64,000 bases of DNA from JABWBH01 sp964526695 (GTDB lineage: Bacteria; Planctomycetota; Phycisphaerae; UBA1845), in the NCBI GenBank assembly GCA_964526695.1, contig CAZGJA010000144.1:1-64000 (forward strand). The letters run 5' to 3'. Position numbers and translations under genes: made by a program. Below the pieces are notes generated by a model, which was not told the origin of the DNA, made no database searches, and saw nothing but the letters and a program-made list of their open reading frames with translations. Shown one piece after another: positions 30,968 to 39,114 of this stretch; position 1 is the first letter of the stretch, and the number at the start of each line of letters is the position of its first letter.

Positions 30968-32242
30968 CTATGCGTAGCTGGACGTCGCCGCGGCCTTGCG
31001 CGGTCCGCGATCGGCGGCGGCGCGGGCGGTGTAGCCGCTTTCGCGGAATGCGGCGAGCGGGTCGGGCGGCAGGGCTTGCGCGCGGCGATGCTCGCGCAGC
31101 AGGTCTCGAACGTCCGTGGCGAACGCGTCCTTCAGGCAGTTCTCCGACGCGACCAGGTCTTCGCGCGCCTGAGCGACGCGCAGCGCGTCCCGGTCCACAA
31201 GCAGCGCCTTGGCGAACATCTCCTGCGCCGTCATCACCGTCTGGATCATGGCCTCGATCTTGGGCTTGAGGTTGTGCGACTGGTCGATCATGTAGGCGAT
31301 GGGCAGGTCGGCCTTCGCCCCGGACGCGGCGCCGCCCCGCTCATGCTCCGCCGAGACGATCTCATGGAAAATGCGGAAGAGCTGGTAGGGGTCAATGCTG
31401 CCCATCGTCAGATCGTCGTCGGCGTACTTGCGGTCGTTGAAGTGAAAGCCGCCGAGCATGTCTTCGTCGATCAGGAAGGCCGTGATGTGCTCGATGTTGC
31501 AGCCCGGCAGGTGATGACCGGTGTCCACAAGCACGCGGGCGCGCGGGCCGGCGTCCTTCGCAAGCACATACGCCATGCCCCAGTCCGCCAGGTCGGTGTG
31601 ATAGAACGCCGGCTCGAACGTCTTGTACTCGACGAGCATCGTCCCGTCCGCGGGAAGCCGCCCGTGCACGGCGCGGAGTCCCTCGCTCATCCACCGCTTG
31701 CGCTGGCGGATATCGGCCTGGCCGGGGTAGTTCGTCCCATCCGCGAACCACAGGCTCAGGCACGTCGAGCCGACGCATTGCGCGATGCGGATCGAGTCCA
31801 GCACATGATCGAGCGCGCGGCGGCGGATGGCCGGATCGCGATTCGTCAGCGATCCCCACTTGTAGCAGGCGTCCTGAAACACGTTGGGATTGACCGAGCC
31901 GACGCGCAGACCCAGCGAATCGGCGAGCCGGGAGATGCGCCGCGCGTCCTCATCGCTCGACGAGGCGGGGAAATCCCACAGCACGTGCACGGCCACGCTC
32001 GGGCAGCAGCCGGTATGCCGGTGCACTTCCGCGGCGTCGGCGAGTTTCTCCTCGATGGTCGTGGCCGCGGCGTCCTGCAGAAACTTGCCGAAGCGCGTGC
32101 CGGTGTCGGCGTAGCCCCATGTGGGCGTTTCGATCTGGAACCGCGCGAGGCGCGAGAGCAGGTCGGATACGCTGATGCCGGACGCAAGCCGCATGGTCAA
32201 AGCCTCGGGCGCGAACTGCACGGCGCCAGCACGCCGGTGCAT
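30968..32242 (-). CDS. rhaI: L-rhamnose isomerase, RhaI (Pseudomonas stutzeri) type
   Basis: Interconverts L-rhamnose and L-rhamnulose; this type also acts on other aldoses. It is a 424-residue TIM barrel of the xylose-isomerase-like fold. Recognisable blocks are VHVLWDFP, NPNVFQDACYKWGSL, LWFADGTNYPGQ, VEYKTFEPAFYHTD, VLVDTGHHLPGCNIE, GGFHFNDRKYADDDL and MIDQSHNLKP, which carry the metal-binding Glu, Asp and His and match the RhaI family closely. GAGGAGGG lies directly before the ATG at 32242; a second ATG at 32194 is possible. No rhamnulose kinase or aldolase gene is nearby. Confidence 0.85.
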   Translation of the reverse strand: MHRRAGAVQFAPEALTMRLASGISVSDLLSRLARFQIETPTWGYADTGTRFGKFLQDAAATTIEEKLADAAEVHRHTGCCPSVAVHVLWDFPASSSDEDARRISRLADSLGLRVGSVNPNVFQDACYKWGSLTNRDPAIRRRALDHVLDSIRIAQCVGSTCLSLWFADGTNYPGQADIRQRKRWMSEGLRAVHGRLPADGTMLVEYKTFEPAFYHTDLADWGMAYVLAKDAGPRARVLVDTGHHLPGCNIEHITAFLIDEDMLGGFHFNDRKYADDDLTMGSIDPYQLFRIFHEIVSAEHERGGAASGAKADLPIAYMIDQSHNLKPKIEAMIQTVMTAQEMFAKALLVDRDALRVAQAREDLVASENCLKDAFATDVRDLLREHRRAQALPPDPLAAFRESGYTARAAADRGPRKAAATSSYA

Positions 32243-32830
32243 CGCCCTCCTCGAAGGCTACCGCACGGCGCGGGCAACGCAATCCTCCGCCGCGACTTGG
32301 AGGTTGTCGCAGGACCATGTGCGGCCCCGGTTTTCAACCGGGAGGTGCAGCACAGGTTTCCAACGGGTGCGTGACAAGATTGGCGGCCCTGAAGGGGCCG
32401 AGGGTTGTAGCCACGGGCGGAGCGACGACCGTCAGGTCGGATCGCAACCCGTGGGGACTGTGTGCATCTGAATGCGACCCCGCGAGGGGTCGAGAAAATC
32501 GCGGCGAGAGTCTCGTGGAACGGCTCGTTTCCTCCGCCCCTTGCGGGGCGGCATCGCGCACAACTCAATCACCCCACGGGTTTCGGTCGCTATAGCGACC
32601 TGCACCCGTGGCTACATTCCGCCGCCCCTGTGGGGGCGAAAACCAGCCGGCCGCAAGCGTCACGGGCCCGGGCAACGCTGTCGCAGTGGCGACTCGGGGC
32701 GGCCACGCGAACCAGGTCGGCCGCAGGGGTCAGGGGGCGCGGTTGGCCGCAATCGCCAAGCCTCGCATGCGCCGAGCGGACGCCCATGCCCGTGTCGCCC
32801 GACGCCGGAAGGGTCGCAGCTCGAATCGCG
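32243..32830. repeat. 588-bp intergenic block of nested repeats
   Basis: No gene. It holds CCCCGGTTTTCAACCGGG near 32325-32342, a weak GCACAGGTTTCC copy just after, then paired GACCCCGCGAGGGGTCG (about 32477-32493), GGGGCGG/CCGCCCC hairpins and GTAGCCACGGG/CCCGTGGCTAC arms (about 32405 and 32607), that is a large nested inverted repeat. Related pieces occur at 22958-23080. Everything here reads as dispersed repeat material. Confidence 0.65.
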
Positions 32831-35017
32831 CTACTCCACGGCCGGGGGAACGACGCGCAGGCGGATGACCACGGTCGGCAATCCGTCAGGATCATGTGCG
32901 AAGCCGAACATCGCCTGACCGCGTGCGCGCGGCGCAACGCCCCGCCCCGCGCTGACCGCTGCTCCTGACCGTATCTCCGCTCCAGCGGCCGCGCGGTCGA
33001 GCATCGACGCGGGAGGATTCACATCCAGCTCCTTCAGCACGTCATCCCCCGCCAGTCTCCCAGCTTGATCACCCGCCAGTCTCTCAGCTTCATCACCCGC
33101 GGGTCTCTGGGCCTCGACCGCGGCGGAAGCCGGCCTGTTCGCAGGCTCGTCCTTCCGGCCGCGCGCGGCCAGCGCGCGGCGGCGGCGCTCCACGAGCGAC
33201 GAGTCGCGCGATTCGGCTTGCGCGTCCTTCGCGTCGTCATCAAGGTAGCCCAGTGCGCGAAGCGCGGCCTGCTCGCGCGCCGCGGATTGTGTCGCCGGTT
33301 CAGCGGCGGCGACTTCCTTGCCCGCGGCCGTGGGGACCGGCTCGGAGACGGACTTGTCCGCAACCTCAGCTCCCGCTGATTTGGTCGCCGGTGGCGTGGC
33401 GGCGGCGTCAACAGGAGACTCATTCTCAGCGGGCGCGGCGGGCTTGGCGGCTTTCGCCTTTTTCTCGCTCGAATCAGGCCGCCGCGCAGCGGGTCTTGCA
33501 GAGTCGACGCCAGCGCCACCAGCCGGCGTTGGCTTGTCGGCTTGCTCGGCTTCGAACGCGCCCTCGCCGCGATCCACGGGCGCGGCGCCGCCGGGCTGCG
33601 GTGGAGCCTTTCGCTCGCCGAGCGCGACCCGCATTTGGCTTGCTGCTTCATCAGCCTTGCCGTCAGGAGCCTTGCCTTCGGGTGCATTCCGTGTCGCTTC
33701 GGCGACCCGGACGGAACGCCCCTCCTCCTCCGAGGACGCCCCGGGAGGCAGACCCATACTCACGCCGGTGGCGGCGAGTTCTTCCTCCGCGAGCGGTTCG
33801 ACGGCGTGCGACGGGGCCGTGTCACCGCCCGGCACAAGGAGGACGCCGACCAGGTCGCGCACGGCGGCCTCAGCGCTGACCTGCCGCGCATCGAGCATCG
33901 GCGGAGGCGACTCCTGCTCGGCTCGGTCTTCGGCGCGCAGCCGCTCCCGCGTTCCATCATCGCGCGCCGCGAAGTACCCCATCGACGTTGCGTCAGCGTC
34001 GCCCGCCAGAAGCGTCTGCGCCGAAGTCCACCCCGTGCCGACCACCAACCCGCTGCGCATCTGCGTCCGCGCGTCCACGGCCTGCTTCTCGACCGCCTCG
34101 ATCACGCCGGTCCATCGCTCCGCGGGAAGCCGCACGATGAGCTGCTGCTCCTCCACGAGGGAGTAGTTGACGCCCAGCTTGCCCTCGGCGAAGGCCGCGC
34201 CCGCCGGCACGTCCTCCGTCAGCGCGAGATTCACGGCGCCGGCCTCCTTCAACGCGTTCACCAGCGTCCGCAGCACGTCGGCCCGCTGCTCGTCGCTGGT
34301 GCATTCAATCGTCAGTTCGGTGGACTCGGTGTCAAAGTGGTGCTTCCGCAGGGTCTCCACGCCCACGCCCGCCTCGATCTTCTGCGACAGACTTGCGGAC
34401 GCGAGAAGCCGCTCGGTCAGCGGCGAGGAAGCCGGCCCCCGTTTCGCATCGGAGCCTTCGCCTCCGGGCTGGGCGACGCCCGACCACCTTGGGTCGGCGG
34501 TCTTTCGAGCCAACGCCGCGGCGGCGTCGAGGGCTTTCTCCTCCGTCAGCGCGGCGCCCTCGCTCCGGTCCGAAAGTTGCTCGTCCATGCGCTGCAGCCT
34601 CGGCGCAGCTCTCTCGCTGGGTGCCGAAACGAATTGATCGGCGGGCGCTGTCGGCGTGCCCCAGCGATCCAGTTGCCACCACAGCAGCGACGCGAACGCC
34701 AGCACCGCGGCCGCCGCAAACACGGACCAGGACGCCGTGCGCGACAGGCGGGAACGCGGCCCCGTCGGGCGCGGCTCGCCCAGCAAGGCCTCTCGTTCGA
34801 GTTGGGCGGAGATGCTCGATGCCAGATCTTGCGGCGCGAAGCGACGCGGAAGCGCAAGGAGGCCCTGCCGAACGGCCTTGAGGTTCTCCAGCAGCGCGCG
34901 GGCTTCCGCGCTATCGCGCAGCAGCCGCTCCACGGCCTGCCGCTCCAACGGCGCAAGTTCGCCGTCGAGGTAGGCCGAAAGCAGCTCGCCCTGAGAGTCT
35001 GAAGTTGGAACCGGCAT
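32831..35017 (-). CDS. Anti-sigma factor-like membrane protein with a very long disordered region
   Basis: A 728-residue protein. An N-terminal anti-sigma-like helical domain (about 8-60, LLSAYLDGELAPLERQAVERLL, without zinc-binding His/Cys) is followed by one membrane helix (about 97-116). The extracytoplasmic part has a folded domain at about 190-330 (TIECTSDEQRADVLRTLVNALKEAG, a DUF-like module) and then 300 residues rich in Ala, Pro, Glu and Lys, including the degenerate repeat RPAGDEAERLAGDQAGRLAGD. It ends in a short beta-like segment. It starts 42 bases after the sigma gene, as expected for a sigma/anti-sigma operon. It could instead be a scaffold regulated by that sigma factor. Confidence 0.7.
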   Translation of the reverse strand: MPVPTSDSQGELLSAYLDGELAPLERQAVERLLRDSAEARALLENLKAVRQGLLALPRRFAPQDLASSISAQLEREALLGEPRPTGPRSRLSRTASWSVFAAAAVLAFASLLWWQLDRWGTPTAPADQFVSAPSERAAPRLQRMDEQLSDRSEGAALTEEKALDAAAALARKTADPRWSGVAQPGGEGSDAKRGPASSPLTERLLASASLSQKIEAGVGVETLRKHHFDTESTELTIECTSDEQRADVLRTLVNALKEAGAVNLALTEDVPAGAAFAEGKLGVNYSLVEEQQLIVRLPAERWTGVIEAVEKQAVDARTQMRSGLVVGTGWTSAQTLLAGDADATSMGYFAARDDGTRERLRAEDRAEQESPPPMLDARQVSAEAAVRDLVGVLLVPGGDTAPSHAVEPLAEEELAATGVSMGLPPGASSEEEGRSVRVAEATRNAPEGKAPDGKADEAASQMRVALGERKAPPQPGGAAPVDRGEGAFEAEQADKPTPAGGAGVDSARPAARRPDSSEKKAKAAKPAAPAENESPVDAAATPPATKSAGAEVADKSVSEPVPTAAGKEVAAAEPATQSAAREQAALRALGYLDDDAKDAQAESRDSSLVERRRRALAARGRKDEPANRPASAAVEAQRPAGDEAERLAGDQAGRLAGDDVLKELDVNPPASMLDRAAAGAEIRSGAAVSAGRGVAPRARGQAMFGFAHDPDGLPTVVIRLRVVPPAVE

Positions 35018-35059
35018 GGTCACGAGTCATTCAATCCGCAAGCGAATCCGATGATCCCC

Positions 35060-35779
35060 TCAGGCTTTTCTGGTCGTCTCCGCCGGCTGCACAAGCGCGG
35101 CAAGCTCCTGCCGCGCCCGGTGCAACCTCGATCGCACCGTGCCCACGGGCACGCCAAGAATGTCCGCGATCTGCGTGTAATCCAGACCTTCAATATCGCG
35201 CAACACGACCACGGCGCGATGGTCCTCGTCCAGCATCCGCAGCCCCGTCGCCAGCCGCTGCCGCAGCTCGCCCTGCGCGGCAGCCTCGTCGGGCGCCGCT
35301 TCACCGCGGTCCTCGATCGACGCGCCCAACGCAGCGTGATCCTCGCCGTCGCCGACCCGCCGACCGTCCAGCGGCATCGCGGCGCGGTACTTCATCTTGC
35401 GCCGGTGCGAGATCGCCAGGTTCACCGCGATCCGGAACAGCCACGTGTAGAATCGGCTGTCCAGGCGGAAGTCGCCCAGCCGCCGGAACGCGTTCAGGAA
35501 GGCCTCCTGCGTCAAGTCGCGCGCGTCCTCGATGTTGCCGCAGATGCGCCAGCATGTGTTGTGCACGCGGTCCTGATAGCGCGTCACCAGAAGCCCGAAG
35601 CTCGACGCCTCGCCCGCTTGAACCCTGCGGATCAGGTCGATATCGGACGGTCCGGCATCCGCTCCCTCTGGCAGCCCGGCCTGCCTTGCAGCGGCCAGCC
35701 CCGGCTGGATTCCGTCGGATGGCCCAGCGGCCTTGCCGTCATCGCGGCGTGGATCGACCTCCCTGGATGTTCGACGCAT
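35060..35779 (-). CDS. ECF RNA polymerase sigma factor
   Basis: A 239-residue sigma-70 family protein. Region 2 spans about 60-130 (RYQDRVHNTCWRICGNIEDARDLTQEAFLNAFRRL, then YTWLFRIAVNLAISHRRK) and region 4 about 180-225 (LDEDHRAVVVLRDIEGLDYTQIADILGVPVGTVRSRLHRAR). The 45-residue N-terminal extension is not conserved. It recruits polymerase to a stress or envelope regulon, which cannot be named. The ATG at 35779 is used; a GTG two codons earlier is possible. The gene lies just upstream of its presumed anti-sigma partner. Confidence 0.9.
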   Translation of the reverse strand: MRRTSREVDPRRDDGKAAGPSDGIQPGLAAARQAGLPEGADAGPSDIDLIRRVQAGEASSFGLLVTRYQDRVHNTCWRICGNIEDARDLTQEAFLNAFRRLGDFRLDSRFYTWLFRIAVNLAISHRRKMKYRAAMPLDGRRVGDGEDHAALGASIEDRGEAAPDEAAAQGELRQRLATGLRMLDEDHRAVVVLRDIEGLDYTQIADILGVPVGTVRSRLHRARQELAALVQPAETTRKA

Positions 35780-36026
35780 GGGCACGCTGGTGGTTCCCCG
35801 CCGGTCGGAAGCGGCCTACGCCTCCGCCCGCATCATGTGTAAACGCCACTTGCCCGTCAAAGGTTGCTGGAATAATCTCGAAAGAACGCCGATGGAGCGA
35901 AGGGTTCTCGGGCTGGGAACCCGGCGTATCGGCGGACGGCATGAGCCGGCGAGCCGCCGCCATGCCGCCTAGGACGCCAAGCTACGCACATTCGTCTTAC
36001 CCTGTTGAAAGAAAGCGATTCACGCC

Positions 36027-37472
36027 ATGACGCTGACGGCTGTTCAAGATTATAAGGTCGCGGACCTCTCCCTCGCCGACTTCGGACGCAAGGAGATCGA
36101 GCTGGCCGAGCACGAGATGCCCGGGCTGATGCAGGTGCGTAAGGAGTACGCCGCGAAGAAACCCCTCCGCGGCGCGAAAATCACCGGCTCGCTGCACATG
36201 ACCATCCAGACGGCCGTGCTGATCGAGACGCTCCAGAAGCTCGGCGCCGAGGTCCGCTGGTGCAGTTGCAACATCTTCAGCACGCAGGACCACGCCGCCG
36301 CCGCCATCGCCAAGGCCGGCACGCCCGTCTTCGCGTGGAAGGGCGAGTCGCTGGAGGAGTATTGGTGGTGCACGCTGAAGGCGCTGGAGTTCGACGGCGA
36401 CGGACCGAACATGATCGTCGATGACGGCGGCGACGCCACGCTCCTGATCCACTTGGGATTCGAGGCCGAGAACGCCTTCGCCAAGAACGGAGCGCTGCCT
36501 GACCCCGACTCCGCCGACAACGAGGAGATGGCCATCATCCTCGGCATCATCCGCGACGAGCTGCAGAGCGATCCGCAGAAATGGCATCGCATGGCCGCGC
36601 AGATTCGCGGCGTCTCCGAGGAAACCACGACCGGGGTGCATCGTCTGTACGATCGCGCCAAGGCCGGGACGCTGCTCTTCCCCGCGATCAACGTCAACGA
36701 CAGCGTGACCAAGAGCAAGTTCGACAACCTGTACGGCTGCCGACATTCGCTCGTGGACGGGATCATGCGGGCGACCGACGTGATGCTGGCGGGCAAGACG
36801 GCCGTGGTGTGCGGCTTCGGCGACGTGGGCAAGGGCAGCGCCAAGTCGCTGCGGGCGCAGGGGGCGAAGGTCGTCGTGACCGAGATCGACCCGATCTGCG
36901 CGCTTCAGGCGGCGATGGAAGGGTACACGGTTCTGACGCTCGAAGACGTGTTGGAAACCGCCGACGTCTTCGTCACCGCCACGGGCAACTACGGCATCAT
37001 CACCGCGCAGCACATGTCGCGCATGAAGCACCAGGCCATCGTCTGCAACATCGGGCACTTCGACAACGAGATCGACATGGCGGGCCTGAAGGCCTGGCCG
37101 GGCGTGAAGCGGACCAACATCAAGCCGCAGGTGGACAAGTGGACGTTTCCGGACGGGCATTGCATCCTCGTCCTCGCCGAAGGCCGCCTCGTCAACCTCG
37201 GTTGCGCGACAGGCCATCCCAGTTTTGTGATGAGCAGCAGCTTCACCAATCAGGTGCTGGCGCAGATCGAGCTGTTCACCGAGTCCGGTCAGGGCGGCAA
37301 GGGCAAATACAAGAAGCAAGTGTACGTCCTGCCCAAACATTTGGATGAGCACGTCGCCCGCCTGCACCTTGAGCACTTGGGCGTGAGATTGACCAAGCTC
37401 TCGCCCGAGCAGGCGAAGTACCTCGGCATCCCGGCAGAGGGGCCGTACAAGCCGGATCAGTACAGGTACTGA
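36027..37472 (+). CDS. ahcY: Adenosylhomocysteinase
   Basis: Hydrolyses S-adenosylhomocysteine to adenosine and homocysteine, keeping the methylation cycle running; a cytosolic, NAD-dependent tetramer. It has 481 residues, the length of bacterial forms with the 40-residue insertion. The NAD fold is marked by VCGFGDVGKGSAKSL (about 256-270), the substrate site by NVNDSVTKSKFDNLYGC, and the C-terminus by YKPDQYRY, whose Lys and Tyr contact the cofactor. The 247-base leader has a GC-rich hairpin (arms GGCGG...GGCATG and CATGCCGCC, about 35930-35970). The conserved core of SAH or SAM riboswitches is not seen. Confidence 0.96.
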   Translation: MTLTAVQDYKVADLSLADFGRKEIELAEHEMPGLMQVRKEYAAKKPLRGAKITGSLHMTIQTAVLIETLQKLGAEVRWCSCNIFSTQDHAAAAIAKAGTPVFAWKGESLEEYWWCTLKALEFDGDGPNMIVDDGGDATLLIHLGFEAENAFAKNGALPDPDSADNEEMAIILGIIRDELQSDPQKWHRMAAQIRGVSEETTTGVHRLYDRAKAGTLLFPAINVNDSVTKSKFDNLYGCRHSLVDGIMRATDVMLAGKTAVVCGFGDVGKGSAKSLRAQGAKVVVTEIDPICALQAAMEGYTVLTLEDVLETADVFVTATGNYGIITAQHMSRMKHQAIVCNIGHFDNEIDMAGLKAWPGVKRTNIKPQVDKWTFPDGHCILVLAEGRLVNLGCATGHPSFVMSSSFTNQVLAQIELFTESGQGGKGKYKKQVYVLPKHLDEHVARLHLEHLGVRLTKLSPEQAKYLGIPAEGPYKPDQYRY

Positions 37473-37520
37473 CGGAGCCGCGCCTGTCAGAGAGCGGAGC
37501 GGAGGACGGCGCTGCCGTTG

Positions 37521-38195
37521 CTATTGAATGATGCTGCTTCGCGCGATATGTCGTCTGCCAAACCTACTCTCCATTGCACGAAAAGCGGCGACCGCGTCAT
37601 AAGGTGGACCTGTGAAGAAGGAGTAGTTTCCCTCGAGCAAGCGCCGACGACCTTGATCGTCCTGTCGCCAAGGCCAACGTGGATTCGTAATGTGGATACC
37701 GCCTGTGACCGTGGTGACTTGAGCCGTCGGGTCTCGCTTGTAAAGCCACGGCTCGAATGGATAAATCCCAACGAAGACGGTGTCCGTAGGTAAATCAAAA
37801 AGAAACTGGTTAACGAGAAACGGGCGATCATCATCCCAGCCGCCAGAAGCCTGATAGGCTTGCATGCCCAATACGATCGCCTCAGACTCTAATTCGTCGA
37901 TGCTCCGACAAACACTTTCGATGAGCCGAGCATTGATCTCGCCTTGAGCATTTCCTGGCTCGTGTACAATCCAACTTGGCATCGCCGCCAATAAGCTGGC
38001 CACGTCTCGCGCTGCGTCACGCAGCACGGGCGTTCCCGGCGCCTGCTCAATGTACATCTGGCAGCGATTACTCAATGCCTGTTGCGATTGGTAGTAATCC
38101 AGTTCAGCGCAATTCTGTTGTCGCAGTTGACAGGCGACGTTAAGGACCAGGCCGAGTGTCAGGCAGACCCAGGTCGACGACGATACGATTCGCAT
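37521..38195 (-). CDS. Putative lipoprotein of unknown function
   Basis: A 224-residue protein. The N-terminal signal MRIVSSSTWVCLTLGLVLNVAC ends in a lipobox-like NVAC, less canonical than usual. The body is mostly helical in the first 120 residues, then has an aromatic region with FVGIYPFEPW and HITNPRWPWR. No family was recognised. The ATG at 38195 is chosen because GGAGAGGTG lies 6 bases upstream. It is convergent with ahcY. Confidence 0.6.
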   Translation of the reverse strand: MRIVSSSTWVCLTLGLVLNVACQLRQQNCAELDYYQSQQALSNRCQMYIEQAPGTPVLRDAARDVASLLAAMPSWIVHEPGNAQGEINARLIESVCRSIDELESEAIVLGMQAYQASGGWDDDRPFLVNQFLFDLPTDTVFVGIYPFEPWLYKRDPTAQVTTVTGGIHITNPRWPWRQDDQGRRRLLEGNYSFFTGPPYDAVAAFRAMESRFGRRHIARSSIIQ

Positions 38196-38322
38196 GAAAC
38201 ACCTCTCCGTCGCTGAGATCTTCCTGCACGGGACAATGCGGGTCAACTTGTGCGCACGAAGGTGCCCGACCCCAACGGGGTCGCGGCCTCCGGCGGGAAC
38301 AGGATCGAGCTGCCGGACAGCC

Positions 38323-38778
38323 TCAATCCCACACGTATCGCTCGTCGAACTCGATCTCGTGCCGCCGGAACATCAGCCGCAGCTCATCCCGAAACGTGAA
38401 ACGCCGATGATGCTCTTCCTTTCGCTCGATGTGCTTAACGACCTGGGCGACATTGGACTTGCTGACGGAGAACGCCGCATACCCGCCTTGCCATTGAAAC
38501 GCCGCGAAATCCCGGCCCTGCTCCTTCAGCCAGAGGTTGGAAACCCGCTTCAGCTCCTTGACCCAGTCGGCTTGCGTGATGCTTCGGCCGAGCATCGCGA
38601 GGATGTGAACGTGATCGGCCACGCCGCCAACCCGCACCGGCGGACAGTCGTGGGTCGCGCTGACCCCGTCGAGGTAGGCATGCAACCGGGCGCGCAACTC
38701 GCCATCCTGAATAAACGGGCGTCGCTCCTTGGTCGAGACCACGAGGTGAACATGAAGTGCGGACAGGGATTGCGGCAT
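38323..38778 (-). CDS. Y1 transposase (IS200/IS605 TnpA or RAYT-like)
   Basis: A 151-residue HUH-type single-strand transposase. The His-x-His metal motif is in GGVADHVHILAML (about 59-64) and the nucleophilic Tyr in FQWQGGYAAFSVS (about 99). The C-terminal WQGGYAAFSVSKS...VVKHIERKEEHHRR block is typical of the IS200-like group. The length is complete. No accompanying TnpB is present. Hairpins near 38255-38300 (GACCCCAACGGGGTC) may be an end of the element, but the boundaries cannot be fixed. Confidence 0.85.
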   Translation of the reverse strand: MPQSLSALHVHLVVSTKERRPFIQDGELRARLHAYLDGVSATHDCPPVRVGGVADHVHILAMLGRSITQADWVKELKRVSNLWLKEQGRDFAAFQWQGGYAAFSVSKSNVAQVVKHIERKEEHHRRFTFRDELRLMFRRHEIEFDERYVWD

Positions 38779-39114
38779 GGCGCTGACTCTGCAATCGGAT
38801 TACCAATTCGAGCACCACCGAGAGATTGTCAGGGATACAGATCACCGCGGCAACCCGGAGCTTCGCCGCAATCCATTCCGGGTTGATCCGCGCAATCCAT
38901 TCCGGGTTGATCCGCAGCCGCGCGTCGATCGGGATTGAAACGCAGGCGCCCATCGATTCTCGGTCTGCCTGAGGCTTCGCAGTGATGGAGCGGTCAGCGA
39001 GCCGTCGCTTCGAGGCGCCGCTTCCCTCCGCTGAACCGGGCCTGCGACGCCGACGCGGCGCCGCGCGTCCGTCTGTTCCAACCGAGACACTCCCGATCCG
39101 CGTCTTCTGCTATC
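38779..39114. other. 336-bp intergenic region with a 24-bp tandem repeat
   Basis: No gene. CGCAATCCATTCCGGGTTGA plus TCCG occurs twice in direct order at 38867-38890 and 38891-38914. It lies upstream of the Y1 transposase gene and could be part of its element. The remaining sequence up to the sulfatase-fold gene shows nothing recognisable. Confidence 0.6.

Noticed and set aside
35840..36026. Possible SAH or SAM riboswitch before ahcY
   Set aside because: Only a GC-rich hairpin is visible; the conserved core sequences of these riboswitches are not present in the leader.
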